DNA of 54,718 bases, from NCBI GenBank assembly GCA_947175495.1, contig CAMWNB010000011.1, positions 1 to 54,718 on the forward strand, in the 5' to 3' direction. Every line of letters begins with the position of its first letter. Position 1 is the first letter of the stretch. The notes under the pieces were generated by a model. It was not told where the DNA came from. It worked only from the letters and a program-made list of their open reading frames with translations, and did no database searches. The translations under genes and the position numbers were made by a program. This DNA comes from an uncultured Porphyromonadaceae bacterium (GTDB taxonomy: Bacteria; Bacteroidota; Bacteroidia; Bacteroidales; Muribaculaceae). Positions 33,482-44,784 of this stretch are shown here, piece after piece.

Positions 33482-34963
33482 TTAGTAGTTGCGGGCTATG
33501 ATGACGCGGCGGGCGCTGGGCTTGCCCGTCACCATGCACACACCGGGCTCGTCGGGCTGGTCCAGAGGGATGCAGCGTATGGTGGCCTTGGTCTCTTCCT
33601 TGATGCGTTCCTCGGTCTCGGTGGTGCCGTCCCAGTGGCAGAGGAAGAAGCCGCCGCCGTCGATGCGGGCCTTGAAATCGTCGTAGCTGTCGCACACATA
33701 AGTACGGTCCTGGCGCATCTTCAGAGCCTTGGCGTAGATGTTGTTCTGAATGTCCTCGAGCAGGCCGGCCACATGCTCGGCGATGCCTGCCAGGGGCAGC
33801 GACTCTTTTTCGAGTGTGTCGCGGCGCATCAGCTCCACGGTGCCGTTCTCAAGGTCGCGGGCGCCGATGGCCAGGCGCACGGGCACGCCCTTAAGCTCGT
33901 AGTCGGCAAACTTGAATCCGGGACGCTTGTTGTCGGCGTCGTCGTACTTCACGCTCACGCCCAGCTCCTGCAGACGCTCCACGATGGGCTTGACGGCCTC
34001 CGAGATGGCGGCCAGCTGCTCGGCGTTCTTGAAGATGGGCACGATCACCACCTGGATGGGAGCCAGGTGCGGGGGCAGCACGAGGCCGTTGTCGTCGCTG
34101 TGCGTCATGATGAGCGCGCCCATCAGGCGTGTCGACACGCCCCACGAGTTGGCCCACACGAGTTCGGGCTTGTTCTCCTTGTTCACGAATGTCACGTCGA
34201 AAGCCTTGGCGAAGTTTTGGCCGAGGTTGTGCGACGTGCCGCTCTGCAGGGCCTTGCCGTCCTGCATCATGGCCTCGATGGTGTAGGTGTTGAGCGCGCC
34301 GGCGAAGCGCTCGTTGGCGCTCTTGACGCCGCGCACCACGGGCATCGCCATATACTTCTCTGCGAAGTCGGCGTAGAGGTTGATCATCTGCACCGTGCGC
34401 GCCTCGTTCTCCTCGGCGGTGGCATGGGCGCAGTGGCCTTCCTGCCAGAGGAATTCGGCCGTGCGAAGGAACATGCGCGTGCGCATCTCCCAGCGCATCA
34501 CGTTGGCCCACTGGTTGCACAGGATGGGCAGGTCGCGGTAGCTGTGGATCCAGTTCTTGTATGTGCCCCAGATTATGGTCTCGGAAGTCGGGCGCACAAT
34601 AAGTTCCTCCTCCAGGCGCGCGTCGGGGTCAACGACCACGCCGTTGCCGTTCGGGTCGTTCTTCAGGCGATAGTGCGTCACCACGGCGCATTCCTTGGCG
34701 AAGCCCTCCACGTGCTCGGCCTCGCGGCAGAGAAACGATTTCGGGATGAGCAGGGGGAAGTAGGCGTTCTGCACGCCGGTTGCCTTAAACATCTTGTCGA
34801 GTGTCTGCTGCATCTTCTCCCATATAGCGTAGCCGTAGGGTTTGATGACCATGCAGCCGCGCACGGCCGACTGCTCGGCCAGGTCGGCTTTAACTACCAG
34901 TTCGTTGTACCACTGCGAGTAGTTCTCGCTGCGTTTGGTGAGGCCTTTGAGTTCTATTGCCAT
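33482..34963 (-). CDS. proS: Prolyl-tRNA synthetase (archaeal/eukaryotic-like short type)
   Basis: 493 aa. Class II motifs: [18 protein letters not shown] (motif 1), [55 protein letters not shown] (motif 2) and [17 protein letters not shown] (motif 3). The anticodon-binding domain follows, then the C-terminal domain ending in the Tyr carboxylate (NY). No editing insertion, as in the short ProS type found in Bacteroidetes. It charges tRNA-Pro in the cytoplasm. Confidence 0.96.
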   Translation of the reverse strand: MAIELKGLTKRSENYSQWYNELVVKADLAEQSAVRGCMVIKPYGYAIWEKMQQTLDKMFKATGVQNAYFPLLIPKSFLCREAEHVEGFAKECAVVTHYRLKNDPNGNGVVVDPDARLEEELIVRPTSETIIWGTYKNWIHSYRDLPILCNQWANVMRWEMRTRMFLRTAEFLWQEGHCAHATAEENEARTVQMINLYADFAEKYMAMPVVRGVKSANERFAGALNTYTIEAMMQDGKALQSGTSHNLGQNFAKAFDVTFVNKENKPELVWANSWGVSTRLMGALIMTHSDDNGLVLPPHLAPIQVVIVPIFKNAEQLAAISEAVKPIVERLQELGVSVKYDDADNKRPGFKFADYELKGVPVRLAIGARDLENGTVELMRRDTLEKESLPLAGIAEHVAGLLEDIQNNIYAKALKMRQDRTYVCDSYDDFKARIDGGGFFLCHWDGTTETEERIKEETKATIRCIPLDQPDEPGVCMVTGKPSARRVIIARNY

Positions 34964-34995
34964 AATATATGATAGGTTTATTATATTCTAAGATG

Positions 34996-35003
34996 CAAAA
35001 TTA
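34996..35003 (-). promoter_or_regulatory. Putative -7 element of proS
   Basis: TAATTTTG on the minus strand, 33 nt before the start codon. The -33 element is not clear. Confidence 0.5.
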
Positions 35004-35037
35004 CAAAAAACACCCGACATAACCTTCATGCCGGGCG
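35003..35037 (-). terminator. Leftward intrinsic terminator with no clear gene upstream
   Basis: Minus-strand stem CCCGGCAT/ATGTCGGG (one G-U pair, loop 7 nt; 35035-35028 with 35020-35013), then TGTTTTTT. It would end a leftward transcript from 35040-35440, where I see no convincing leftward gene. Confidence 0.7.
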
Positions 35038-35151
35038 CGTTATTTTACTTGATGCAGTTTTGTTACTACCGAAGAGAGTGCCGTCGGCGGTGGAGAAAGA
35101 TTTATGTCGCATTTATTGAGTGCCGGAAAGAAAAATGCGTACAGAGTGTTT

Positions 35152-35185
35152 TTTGCGCATTGGTAACATTTTATTACTAACTTTG
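35152..35185 (+). promoter_or_regulatory. Promoter upstream of the nitroreductase gene
   Basis: TTTG at 35152-35155, 22-nt spacer, TAACTTTG at 35178-35185. The leader to the nitroreductase start would be about 250 nt and contains a short ORF. Confidence 0.55.
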
Positions 35186-35226
35186 CGGATGATATTGCGG
35201 AGAGAAACTCGCTCCGGCAGAATCGC

Positions 35227-35418
35227 ATGGGTGCGTCTCTGTATTTTGACTCAGCACAATTACAACGAATTATGTCGAAGAAAGAAGAATTTGGGTCTAC
35301 TGTTGAGATGTGCCCGGTGTGCAATGTCATGGCGCGAAAACCTCCGGCTCCCCGGCTGGACCCTCGCTCGCCCATCGCCGAACCTACGAATCGCAGACAA
35401 ACTCACAATAATCTATAA
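35227..35418 (+). CDS. Doubtful small ORF in the nitroreductase leader
   Basis: 63 codons, or 48 from an internal ATG at 35272 (MSKKEEFGSTVEMCPVCNVM). It holds one CxxC pair and a proline-rich basic tail. It lies behind a plausible promoter and ends 24 nt before the nitroreductase start. No family is recognised; it could be a small protein, a leader peptide or chance. The 479-nt stretch 34964-35442 otherwise holds only the promoters and the terminator listed. Confidence 0.25.
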   Translation: MGASLYFDSAQLQRIMSKKEEFGSTVEMCPVCNVMARKPPAPRLDPRSPIAEPTNRRQTHNNL

Positions 35419-35442
35419 ACCTAACGGAAAGCAAATTGTTGT

Positions 35443-36081
35443 ATGAAGAAATTATTAACCCTAATTGTGTTGGCTTTTATGGCAAACTCTATAACGGCCG
35501 AGGTGCTCCCTCAGCCCCGACATTCCGACAGCGGCATGAGCCTTGACGAGGCTCTGCGCCTGCGCCGCAGCGACCGCGAATTTGATTCCGCACGCGATCT
35601 CGGCTCGCAACAGCTTTCCGACCTGCTGTGGGCGGCCGTCGGCATCAACCGCCCCGACGAAGACAAGCTCACGAGCCCCACGGCTCTGAACAAGCAGGAG
35701 ATAAGCGTGTACGTGTTCTCTAAATCCGACGTAAGCCTCTACGATGCACGCAAGAACAGCCTTACTAAAGTGGCCGACGGCGACCACCGCCGTCTCACGG
35801 CTCGCCGTGCCGGCTTTGAGCAGGATTTCGTCATGGACGCGCCGGTCGTGCTGGTGATTGTGGCCGATGTGGCCAAGTTTGAGGCTCCTGCCGATATGGC
35901 GACCCTTATGGGCGCCGTCGATGCCGGCATCGTAAGCCAGAACATCAATCTGTTCTGCGCGGCCGAAGGACTTGCCACTGTCACCCGGGCCACGATGGAC
36001 ACGCAGGCAATATCCTCACTGCTGGGCCTCGCTCCCGGACAGATGCCCGTCCTCAACAATCCTGTGGGTTATCGGCGATAG
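35443..36081 (+). CDS. Exported nitroreductase-family protein
   Basis: 212 aa with a clear signal peptide (MKKLLTLIVLAFMANSITAE). The fold is nitroreductase/SagB-like: MSLDEALRLRRSDREFDS (FMN-binding RxS-type opening), LGSQQLSDLLWAAVGINRP and INLFCAAEGLATVTRATMD. FMN enzymes of this family reduce nitro groups, quinones or other substrates. An exported form is known in Bacteroidales, but its substrate is unclear. It ends 15 nt from the convergent yjbQ gene. Confidence 0.82.
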   Translation: MKKLLTLIVLAFMANSITAEVLPQPRHSDSGMSLDEALRLRRSDREFDSARDLGSQQLSDLLWAAVGINRPDEDKLTSPTALNKQEISVYVFSKSDVSLYDARKNSLTKVADGDHRRLTARRAGFEQDFVMDAPVVLVIVADVAKFEAPADMATLMGAVDAGIVSQNINLFCAAEGLATVTRATMDTQAISSLLGLAPGQMPVLNNPVGYRR

Positions 36082-36096
36082 AAACGGGATTGACAT

Positions 36097-36510
36097 TCAT
36101 GAATAGACGGTAAGCACAAGGGTGCGGGGGCCGCCGTAGTCGCGGAACTCGCACAGGTATATGCCCTGCCATGTGCCCAGGGCAAGACGTCCGTCGGCTA
36201 TGGGAATGGTCAGCGACACTCCCGTGAGCGACGACTTGGCGTGTGCCGGCATGTCGTCGGCTCCTTCCATTGTGTGGTCGTAGTACGGTTGATTCTCCGG
36301 CACGAGCCGGTTGAGAATCTTGTTCATATCGGAGCGCACGTCGGGGTCGGCATTTTCGTTGATTGTGAGGCCGCACGACGTGTGTTTCACGAACACGTTG
36401 AGCAGGCCGGCGGCCGGCAGCGGCGATGGCAGATGGCGCATGATGTCGCCGGTGATGAGGTGGCAGCCCCGCCGCATGGGCGGCAGGCGCAGTTCGGTCT
36501 GTGTGATCAT
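36097..36510 (-). CDS. yjbQ: YjbQ/UPF0047 family protein
   Basis: 137 aa from ATG 36510, which overlaps the OmpA-like stop as ATGA. Conserved blocks are NVFVKHTSCGLTINENADPDVRSDM, EGADDMPAHAKSSLTG and LALGTWQGIYLCEFRDYGGPRTLVL, covering the whole short family. E. coli YjbQ has weak thiamine-phosphate synthase activity; the true role is unsettled. Last gene of the eight-gene minus-strand operon. Confidence 0.9.
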   Translation of the reverse strand: MITQTELRLPPMRRGCHLITGDIMRHLPSPLPAAGLLNVFVKHTSCGLTINENADPDVRSDMNKILNRLVPENQPYYDHTMEGADDMPAHAKSSLTGVSLTIPIADGRLALGTWQGIYLCEFRDYGGPRTLVLTVYS

Positions 36511-37076
36511 CGCAGCGGCACTATGTAGAATTCCACGCGTCGGTTGGCGCGCCGGTGGTCGCGTGTGTCGTTGGCGTTGATGGGCTCGTCCTTGCCGATG
36601 CCGTAGATTACCACGTTTGTGTCCTTGCGGTCGGCGAGTTGCCACAGCAGGTCGTCCACGGCGTTGGCGCGTGCTTCGGTCAGTGCGTCGCTGTAGGCGT
36701 CGTCGCCGGTGTCGTCGCTGTGCACGGCCACAAGCACCTTGTACTCTTCGGGCAGTCCTGCCACTTCGGCAAGGGCACGCAGCCGCGAGAGTGCTTCGTA
36801 TTTGGGCTCGGTGGCGTTGGCTGCGAACAGAGCGTCGCAGGGGAGCGTGGCGAGTACCACCTCGTCGTTGCGCAGCGTGTTGGTGCGCAGACCCTTGCTG
36901 CGCAGCGATGCCGAGAGCTTTTGCGCTTTTTCGGCCACGGCTGCGTGGCGCTTACGCTCGATGACGGGAGTGTTTATGTGCTCCTCCAGGCTCAGGTCGG
37001 CACTGTCGGCAGTCTGGGCAGAAGCTGCCGCAGCCATTGCCGCCATGACGCACAGGATCATGTGTCGAAGCTTCAT
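36507..37076 (-). CDS. OmpA-C-like exported protein
   Basis: 189 aa. Signal peptide ends AAAASAQ. The C-terminal half (about 95-189) is an OmpA-like peptidoglycan-binding domain: LPEEYKVLVAVHSDDTGDDAYSDALTEARANAVDDLL...GKDEPINANDTRDHRRANRRVEFYI, with the conserved Asn-x-x-Arg-RRVE end. The N-terminal half is not recognised. It probably tethers to peptidoglycan in the periplasm. Overlaps both neighbours by ATGA. Confidence 0.82.
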   Translation of the reverse strand: MKLRHMILCVMAAMAAAASAQTADSADLSLEEHINTPVIERKRHAAVAEKAQKLSASLRSKGLRTNTLRNDEVVLATLPCDALFAANATEPKYEALSRLRALAEVAGLPEEYKVLVAVHSDDTGDDAYSDALTEARANAVDDLLWQLADRKDTNVVIYGIGKDEPINANDTRDHRRANRRVEFYIVPLR

Positions 37077-37360
37077 ATCAGGCTCAGTTCGTATTCTATT
37101 TCTGCGGCCACAAGCGGCTCGATGTGTTCGGGGCGGATCTCGTTGCCGGGGTCTTTCGCCAGCAGTTTGGCTGCGTGAGCGGCAATGGCGGCCGCGTCGT
37201 CGGCATCTTCGTCGTCGCAGTCGATTTCCAGATCGCCGTTCTCGTCGTAGTAGTCGAAGATTATGTCTATCAGGTTGAGAATCTGGTCGTCGTCGTAGCC
37301 TTCGGCTCCTTTCACATTGTCACGCATGTAGCGGATGGCGTCGTCTTCGTTGTATTCCAT
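37073..37360 (-). CDS. Small acidic protein of unknown function
   Basis: 95 aa from ATG 37360 (MEYNEDDAIRYMRDNV); the frame upstream overlaps rimM and is a shadow. Very acidic centre (IIFDYYDENGDLEIDCDDEDADDAAAI) and a helical end ending EIEYELSLI. Cytoplasmic by lack of signal. It sits 4 nt after rimM and overlaps the OmpA-like gene as ATGA. I recognise similar small acidic proteins in Bacteroidales but know no function. Confidence 0.7.
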   Translation of the reverse strand: MEYNEDDAIRYMRDNVKGAEGYDDDQILNLIDIIFDYYDENGDLEIDCDDEDADDAAAIAAHAAKLLAKDPGNEIRPEHIEPLVAAEIEYELSLI

Positions 37361-37364
37361 ATTG

Positions 37365-37898
37365 TCAGAGTTTTGAGAGTAATTGCGGTGGGATGTCCAT
37401 GCCGATCTGCCGTGCGGCGGCATCGATAGAGCATATCCAGTCGTCGGCGAGCGGCACAAGGACGTCGCCGCCTTCTGCCAGGTCGACGTGCAGCAGCGTG
37501 TTTATGGTGGTGGTGTCCACGTGTGTTATCGTGCCGAGTGTCCGACCCTCGGGGTCGGTGAGAGTAAAGCCCTCCAGATCCTCGGCATATAGGCCTTCCT
37601 CGTTGTCGCCTTCTTCGGGCTCGGGCAGCTCGCGGCGCAGGGCGTAGAGCTCGTGGCCGGCGTATTCGGCGGCAGCGTCGGCGTCGTCCACCCCGTCAAA
37701 AGTCAGCAGGACACCGCGGCTGCCGCGCGGCCGTTGTGCCGCGATGCGGAACGGCACGAAAATGCCGTCGATGCGCAGCACGGCGTGTCCGAGGCTTTCG
37801 GTGTCATAGTCGCCGTCGAGCTCCACCGACATTTCGCCGCGCAGGCCGTGGGGCTTGAGGATGCTGCCGATGGGAATGAGTTCGGTTGCGGTTATCAT
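37365..37898 (-). CDS. rimM: 16S rRNA processing protein RimM
   Basis: 177 aa. The N-terminal beta-barrel begins IPIGSILKPHGLRGEMSVEL, the family signature. The C-terminal PRC-barrel domain has LEGFTLTDPEGRTLGTITHVDTTTINTLLHVDL and VLVPLADDWI. It helps mature the 30S head with ribosomal protein S19. It overlaps the DUF4290 gene as ATGA. In many Bacteroidetes murA lies between those two genes; it is missing here. Confidence 0.93.
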   Translation of the reverse strand: MITATELIPIGSILKPHGLRGEMSVELDGDYDTESLGHAVLRIDGIFVPFRIAAQRPRGSRGVLLTFDGVDDADAAAEYAGHELYALRRELPEPEEGDNEEGLYAEDLEGFTLTDPEGRTLGTITHVDTTTINTLLHVDLAEGGDVLVPLADDWICSIDAAARQIGMDIPPQLLSKL

Positions 37899-38485
37899 TT
37901 GCGCTTTCTTTTTTTCTTGGTCGTGGGCGGAGCCACGATGTTGAACTCGTGCAGCGGCAGCGAGGCGGCGTCCACGCGTATGCGGCCGTCGCTCATTTCA
38001 TACAGGTCGCGGTACACGCGTTCGTTTTCCACACCCTCGGGGTTGATGGAGAGCAGCAGTTTTTTCATCTGGTTGCCGACCAGCGACAGCAGTTCGTCGC
38101 GTTCCTCGCCGGGAGGCATGTCGGCGGCAGCGGCCACCGTCAGCTCCACAAGGCGTCCGTAGTGGCGGCGGCGTGCGGGGTCGGTGTTGTAGTATAGTGC
38201 GTCGGGGCGCTCGTCATCGCCGGGTTTCTGCGGCATGTCGTAGGGTGTGTCCACGTCCAGACGGTAGTCACTCATTATTATAATGTGATCCCACAGTTTG
38301 CGGCGATACTCTTCCGCGGGTCCGGTGGGCGGGAAGATGCGCATCATGGCTGCGACGGTGGTGGCAGCAGCAGCGGTGCGCTGCTCGCGGTCTTCAATTT
38401 CGAGGCAGCGGTCCACCATGTTCTGAATGTTGCGGCCGTACTCCGGCAGCACGAGTTTCTTGAGATGGTTATTGTATGTGAGCAT
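37895..38485 (-). CDS. DUF4290 family protein
   Basis: 196 aa, cytoplasmic. The opening MLTYNNHLKKLVLPEYGRNIQNMVDRCLEIEDREQRTAAA is the recognisable family start, followed by LWDHIIIMSDYRLDVDTPYD. The C-terminus is basic (TKKKRKRK). The function is unknown; the family is widespread in Bacteroidetes next to murA and rimM. It lies 15 nt after uvrA. Confidence 0.88.
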   Translation of the reverse strand: MLTYNNHLKKLVLPEYGRNIQNMVDRCLEIEDREQRTAAAATTVAAMMRIFPPTGPAEEYRRKLWDHIIIMSDYRLDVDTPYDMPQKPGDDERPDALYYNTDPARRRHYGRLVELTVAAAADMPPGEERDELLSLVGNQMKKLLLSINPEGVENERVYRDLYEMSDGRIRVDAASLPLHEFNIVAPPTTKKKRKRK

Positions 38486-38500
38486 ATGCTGTTGTGATGA

Positions 38501-41343
<2,843 letters not shown>

Positions 41344-41347
<4 letters not shown>

Positions 41348-42288
41348 TCGCGCACCCAGTTGGTGTTGAACACAGGCTTATTCTGCTTGGCGCGGCTGCG
41401 CGAGGCAGGTGTGGCCACCTTCACGGTATATGTCTTGCCGGCCTTGTTGGTGAGCTTGCGGGCGCGTATCCACGGATTGTCCTCGCGCAGCTGCTGATAG
41501 CTGATGCCCTGCTGTTTGGCCCATGCAGCCCAGTCGTCCACGGGACCGCTCACTTTCACCTCCTTGTACTCCAGAGGGTAATAAAGCTGGTCCCGGCGCA
41601 GGTTGAAGCCGTAAGCGGCCGGATTCTCCATTATCATCTTCATGGCAAGCACTCGGAACATGTAGCGCGAAGTCTCGTCGGTCAGATACAGGTCGAACGC
41701 TTCCTTGGCCTGCTGCTTCTCAAGCTCACTGCTGATGCGGGCCATGCCGCCGTTGTACGATGCCATCACCGCCGACCAGTCGCCGCCGTATTTCGCCAGT
41801 GCGTTCTTCAGATAGCGGCAGGCGGCAGCCGTGGCTTTCTCCACGTTGTAGCGTTCGTCCACCTCGTCGCTCACCTCCAGGCCGTACTGCTTGGCTGTGG
41901 CGGGCATGAACTGCCATATGCCTCCGGCCTTGGCTGCGGACAGCGCGCGCGTATTCAGCGAGCTCTCCACGCAAGCCAGGTAGAGCATGTCCTGCGGCAC
42001 GCCGTTTTTCTTCAGTATGGGTGCCATCACCGGAAACAACTTGTTGGCGCGCTTGATTGTCAGCAGTGTTGTGCCGTGGGTGTAGGCCATTGAGGTGAGC
42101 TCACGGTCGAAACGCTCGTACATGTCGGTCCGGTCCAGGTCCACTTTCTTGCCGCACAGCGTGGCCGATGCGGGGATGTCCGGGCTCACCACCTTGGAGA
42201 ACAGACGGCTCTGCGTCTGCTGCGCCCATATCGGCGTGGCAGCGGCCGCAGCTCCGAAAAGTATGATAGATACGATATATTTCTTCAT
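41344..42288 (-). CDS. MltD-like lytic transglycosylase
   Basis: 314 aa with signal peptide (ends TPIWAQ). The SLT domain (about 95-215) has [36 protein letters not shown], with E108 or so as the catalytic Glu of family 23, and [10 protein letters not shown]. The C-terminus [18 protein letters not shown]...GKTYTVKV resembles a degenerate LysM-type region. It cleaves peptidoglycan glycan strands in the periplasm. It lies 23 nt after the T9SS-type gene in the same operon. Confidence 0.9.
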
Positions 42289-42311
42289 GATTGTCTTGGG
42301 AAAGTCGTAGA

Positions 42312-43634
42312 TTATTCGTTTGTCACAGTGCCCGACCTTTCGCGCGAGCCTATGATGTTGATGTCGCCGCTCAGTTTGTAATCACGGCCGTCGGCGCCTT
42401 TTGCACGGATTACATAATAATAAACGCCCGGCGCCACTTTTTTCCCTCCGTGGGTGCCGTCCCATCCCTGCGAGGGGTCGGTGAGCGTTATCATTTTAGT
42501 GCCCCAGCGGTTGAAAATGTCGCACTTGAACTCCACTATCGACTGATAGCTCACCCGCCATTCATCGTTCACTCCGGGACTTGTGTGCGGGGTGAATGCG
42601 TTGGGACACAATAGCTTCGATTCGCCGACGCTCACCTCGTAGGTCTCGCCGGTGTAGGTGCACGTTCCGTCGGCGTTGGCGGCAGTGAAGCGCACATACA
42701 TGGTGCCGTTCTCTGTGAACGTGTAGCTGAACTCGTTGTCGCTGAACGTGTTCTCGTTGATGTCGAAGTCGGCCGTGCGCGATATCTGCCACTCGCGGAA
42801 CGCCACCGCGTCCGTTGTCTCCGCGCTGAATGTTATCTCGCAGGGAGCGGAACCACCCAGTCCGCTTATACCGGTGTCCTGCTCGTTGTCGGCGTCGCGT
42901 TCGGTCTGTGTAGCCTGCGTGCGGGCATCCACGGCTACAGCCCTGTAGGTCGGGCTCTGGGCGCTCTGTTCCGCCTCCCACGCCCGCAGAAAGCGGTCGC
43001 CGCTCACGGTGAACTGCGTGTCGCACAAAGGAGCGGGCACATGGCTCGCGGCGTTCATCTGTGCCATGCTGCTCTGATGCTCTGCCTGCACGAATTGTTC
43101 CGCCTCCTCGTCATATACGAGGGTGGGGTAGCTGACCGTTATCTCGCGGTCAAGAATGAGTTCGCGCCCGTTTATGCTGTAGTAACGTATGGCATCTGCT
43201 TCGCCGCGGAAGCCGAGCACGGCGTAGTCGCAGGCATAGTCGCCGTCGGTAGGGTTAAGCCCGTCTATATGGAACTCATGGCCGGCATAGTCGGTGATCC
43301 AGTAGCAATGCTGTCGTCCGCCGTCGTCCACGATGATTCCGCAATCGCCGGCGCCGAGGACGATGCTCGATTCTCCCGCACCGGCTGTGGCCTGCATGGA
43401 TTCGGCATACGCCCCGCCTGCCGCGCCGAATTTGCTCCACCGCGCCGTGGCCGAGGGATACGACACACGCACGCCTGCTGCGCTGCGCACCACGTACAGC
43501 CGCTCCAGCCCCGTAGAGGCCTCGGGCGTCACCTCCACCGGAGCGTCGCTTGTGTTTTGGAAATCAAGCGCATGCGCGCCGGCAGCGAATATGGAAAGCA
43601 CGGCACACAAGGCCATGCGGCGTGTTTTGTTCAT
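42312..43634 (-). CDS. T9SS type B cargo protein with gliding-motility C-terminal domain
   Basis: 440 aa, signal peptide ends AGAHA. The middle has PKD-like beta domains (about 270-335, CEITFSAETTDAVAFREWQISRT). The C-terminal about 90 residues (LCPNAFTPHTSPGVNDEWRVSYQSIVEFKCDIFNRWGTKM...GTHGGKKVAPGVYYYVIRAKGADG) are the CHU_C/type B sorting domain. Such proteins pass the outer membrane by the type IX system and are surface-held. No enzyme domain is seen, so a structural or adhesive role is likely. Confidence 0.85.
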   Translation of the reverse strand: MNKTRRMALCAVLSIFAAGAHALDFQNTSDAPVEVTPEASTGLERLYVVRSAAGVRVSYPSATARWSKFGAAGGAYAESMQATAGAGESSIVLGAGDCGIIVDDGGRQHCYWITDYAGHEFHIDGLNPTDGDYACDYAVLGFRGEADAIRYYSINGRELILDREITVSYPTLVYDEEAEQFVQAEHQSSMAQMNAASHVPAPLCDTQFTVSGDRFLRAWEAEQSAQSPTYRAVAVDARTQATQTERDADNEQDTGISGLGGSAPCEITFSAETTDAVAFREWQISRTADFDINENTFSDNEFSYTFTENGTMYVRFTAANADGTCTYTGETYEVSVGESKLLCPNAFTPHTSPGVNDEWRVSYQSIVEFKCDIFNRWGTKMITLTDPSQGWDGTHGGKKVAPGVYYYVIRAKGADGRDYKLSGDINIIGSRERSGTVTNE

Positions 43635-43652
43635 TGTAATCCGTTTAGCCTA

Positions 43653-43684
43653 CAAAATTACAAAAAATCCTCCACACCCGCAAG
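43653..43684 (-). promoter_or_regulatory. Promoter of the T9SS protein-uvrA-rimM operon
   Basis: Minus-strand CTTG (43684-43681), 20-nt spacer, TAATTTTG (43660-43653), ending 19 nt before the ATG at 43634. Confidence 0.65.
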
Positions 43685-43715
43685 CACCCTGCAGGTGCAT
43701 GCTTGTTTGTCTTTC

Positions 43716-44537
43716 TCACGGGTTGCGTCCTTTGCGGTATTCGCCGGGCGTCAGCCCTGTGTTCTGGCGGAAATAGCGACCGAAGAACGACTGGTTCGGG
43801 AAATTAAGCATGTTCGACACTTCTTTTACACTCACATCGGGATTCAGCAATAAAGTCTTGGCTTCGGCTATAACGAAACGGGCGATCCACCCGCCGGGCG
43901 ACAATCCCGACTTTTCGCGTATGATAGTGGCGAAATATCGCGGTGTCAGACTTAGCTCGCCGGCATAGAAACTCACTTCGCGTTCCTTGCGGAAGTGTTG
44001 CGACAGCAGCGCAAGAAAGCGCATGAAAACTGTATCCGAACGGCTTGCGCTCACATTGCCGGCCGGCACGTTGGTCATGTAAGCGTCCATAATCTCGTAA
44101 AGTAGCACCTGCGTCATGGCCATTACTATATGACTTGCGAACAGCGACGGCTCGCTGCGGCGCGTGCGCACCAGTCCCACGATGCGGTTGATGCGTTCGA
44201 ATTGTTCCGCTCTCAGCGAAATGTGTGGCTGCATGCGTATCTGGATTATATGCTGGGAATCGCTGAACGCTTCAAGAGCCTTCAGCACCACCTCGAAATC
44301 GGCCGCGCCGTACACTGCCTGCACGTTCGGCGTGTAATCCACTACCGTCGTCTGTGCGAACGCCGAATACAGGTAGATGTCGCCCGGGTGCAGGGTGTAG
44401 CAGCGGCTGTCCATGTCAAGGGTCACGCTGCCTGCCGTACACAGCATAAAGGCGTTGCGGTCCATCTGTACGCGTCGTCCGCTGTCTGCAATGTTTGTTG
44501 CGTCAATGTCAAAAAGGTCTATTTCTGCAGTGTTCAT
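43716..44537 (-). CDS. AraC-family transcriptional regulator
   Basis: 273 aa from ATG 44537 (MNTAEIDLFDID); an upstream TTG at 44561 is less likely. The N-terminal cupin-like sensor (about 20-100, MLCTAGSVTLDMDSRCYTLHPGDIYLYS) is followed by a C-terminal double HTH (about 170-270): VSFYAGELSLTPRYFATIIREKSGLSPGGWI and VKEVSNMLNFPNQSFFGRYFRQNTGLTPGEYRK. The ligand is unknown. It diverges from trpB2 across a 247-nt gap, but no link is proven. Confidence 0.9.
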   Translation of the reverse strand: MNTAEIDLFDIDATNIADSGRRVQMDRNAFMLCTAGSVTLDMDSRCYTLHPGDIYLYSAFAQTTVVDYTPNVQAVYGAADFEVVLKALEAFSDSQHIIQIRMQPHISLRAEQFERINRIVGLVRTRRSEPSLFASHIVMAMTQVLLYEIMDAYMTNVPAGNVSASRSDTVFMRFLALLSQHFRKEREVSFYAGELSLTPRYFATIIREKSGLSPGGWIARFVIAEAKTLLLNPDVSVKEVSNMLNFPNQSFFGRYFRQNTGLTPGEYRKGRNP

Positions 44538-44712
44538 GTGGGCAAAAAAATGATTGCACAAAAATAATAAAAAATTACAAATCGGACTTAATTATAATGC
44601 TATTTTTATGCTTGCGGCTTGTTTTGCGAACATATTGCACATTTGGGCAGGCCTGTGGTGCGAATCTATGATTTCATGAATCTCGGCTGATGTTGCGAAA
44701 TGGCTGAAATTT

Positions 44713-44743
44713 TTTGCATTATATTTATTTTATGCTACCTTTG
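44713..44743 (+). promoter_or_regulatory. Promoter of trpB2
   Basis: TTTG 44713-44716, 19-nt spacer, TACCTTTG 44736-44743. The rest of the gap between the AraC gene and trpB2 is AT-rich with no structure I recognise. Confidence 0.8.
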
Positions 44744-44784
44744 CGATTGTTAACTCAACTTTTTTCTGTAAAAACACAGCAATT

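Noticed and set aside
32525-33695. Long N-terminal extension of the umuD frame
   Set aside because: It is out-of-frame translation of the GT2 and proS genes; UmuD homology begins at ATG 32525.
35040-35375. 111-codon minus-strand frame ending at the leftward terminator
   Set aside because: The translation does not look like a protein and no promoter of the usual type is seen; kept only as part of a finding.
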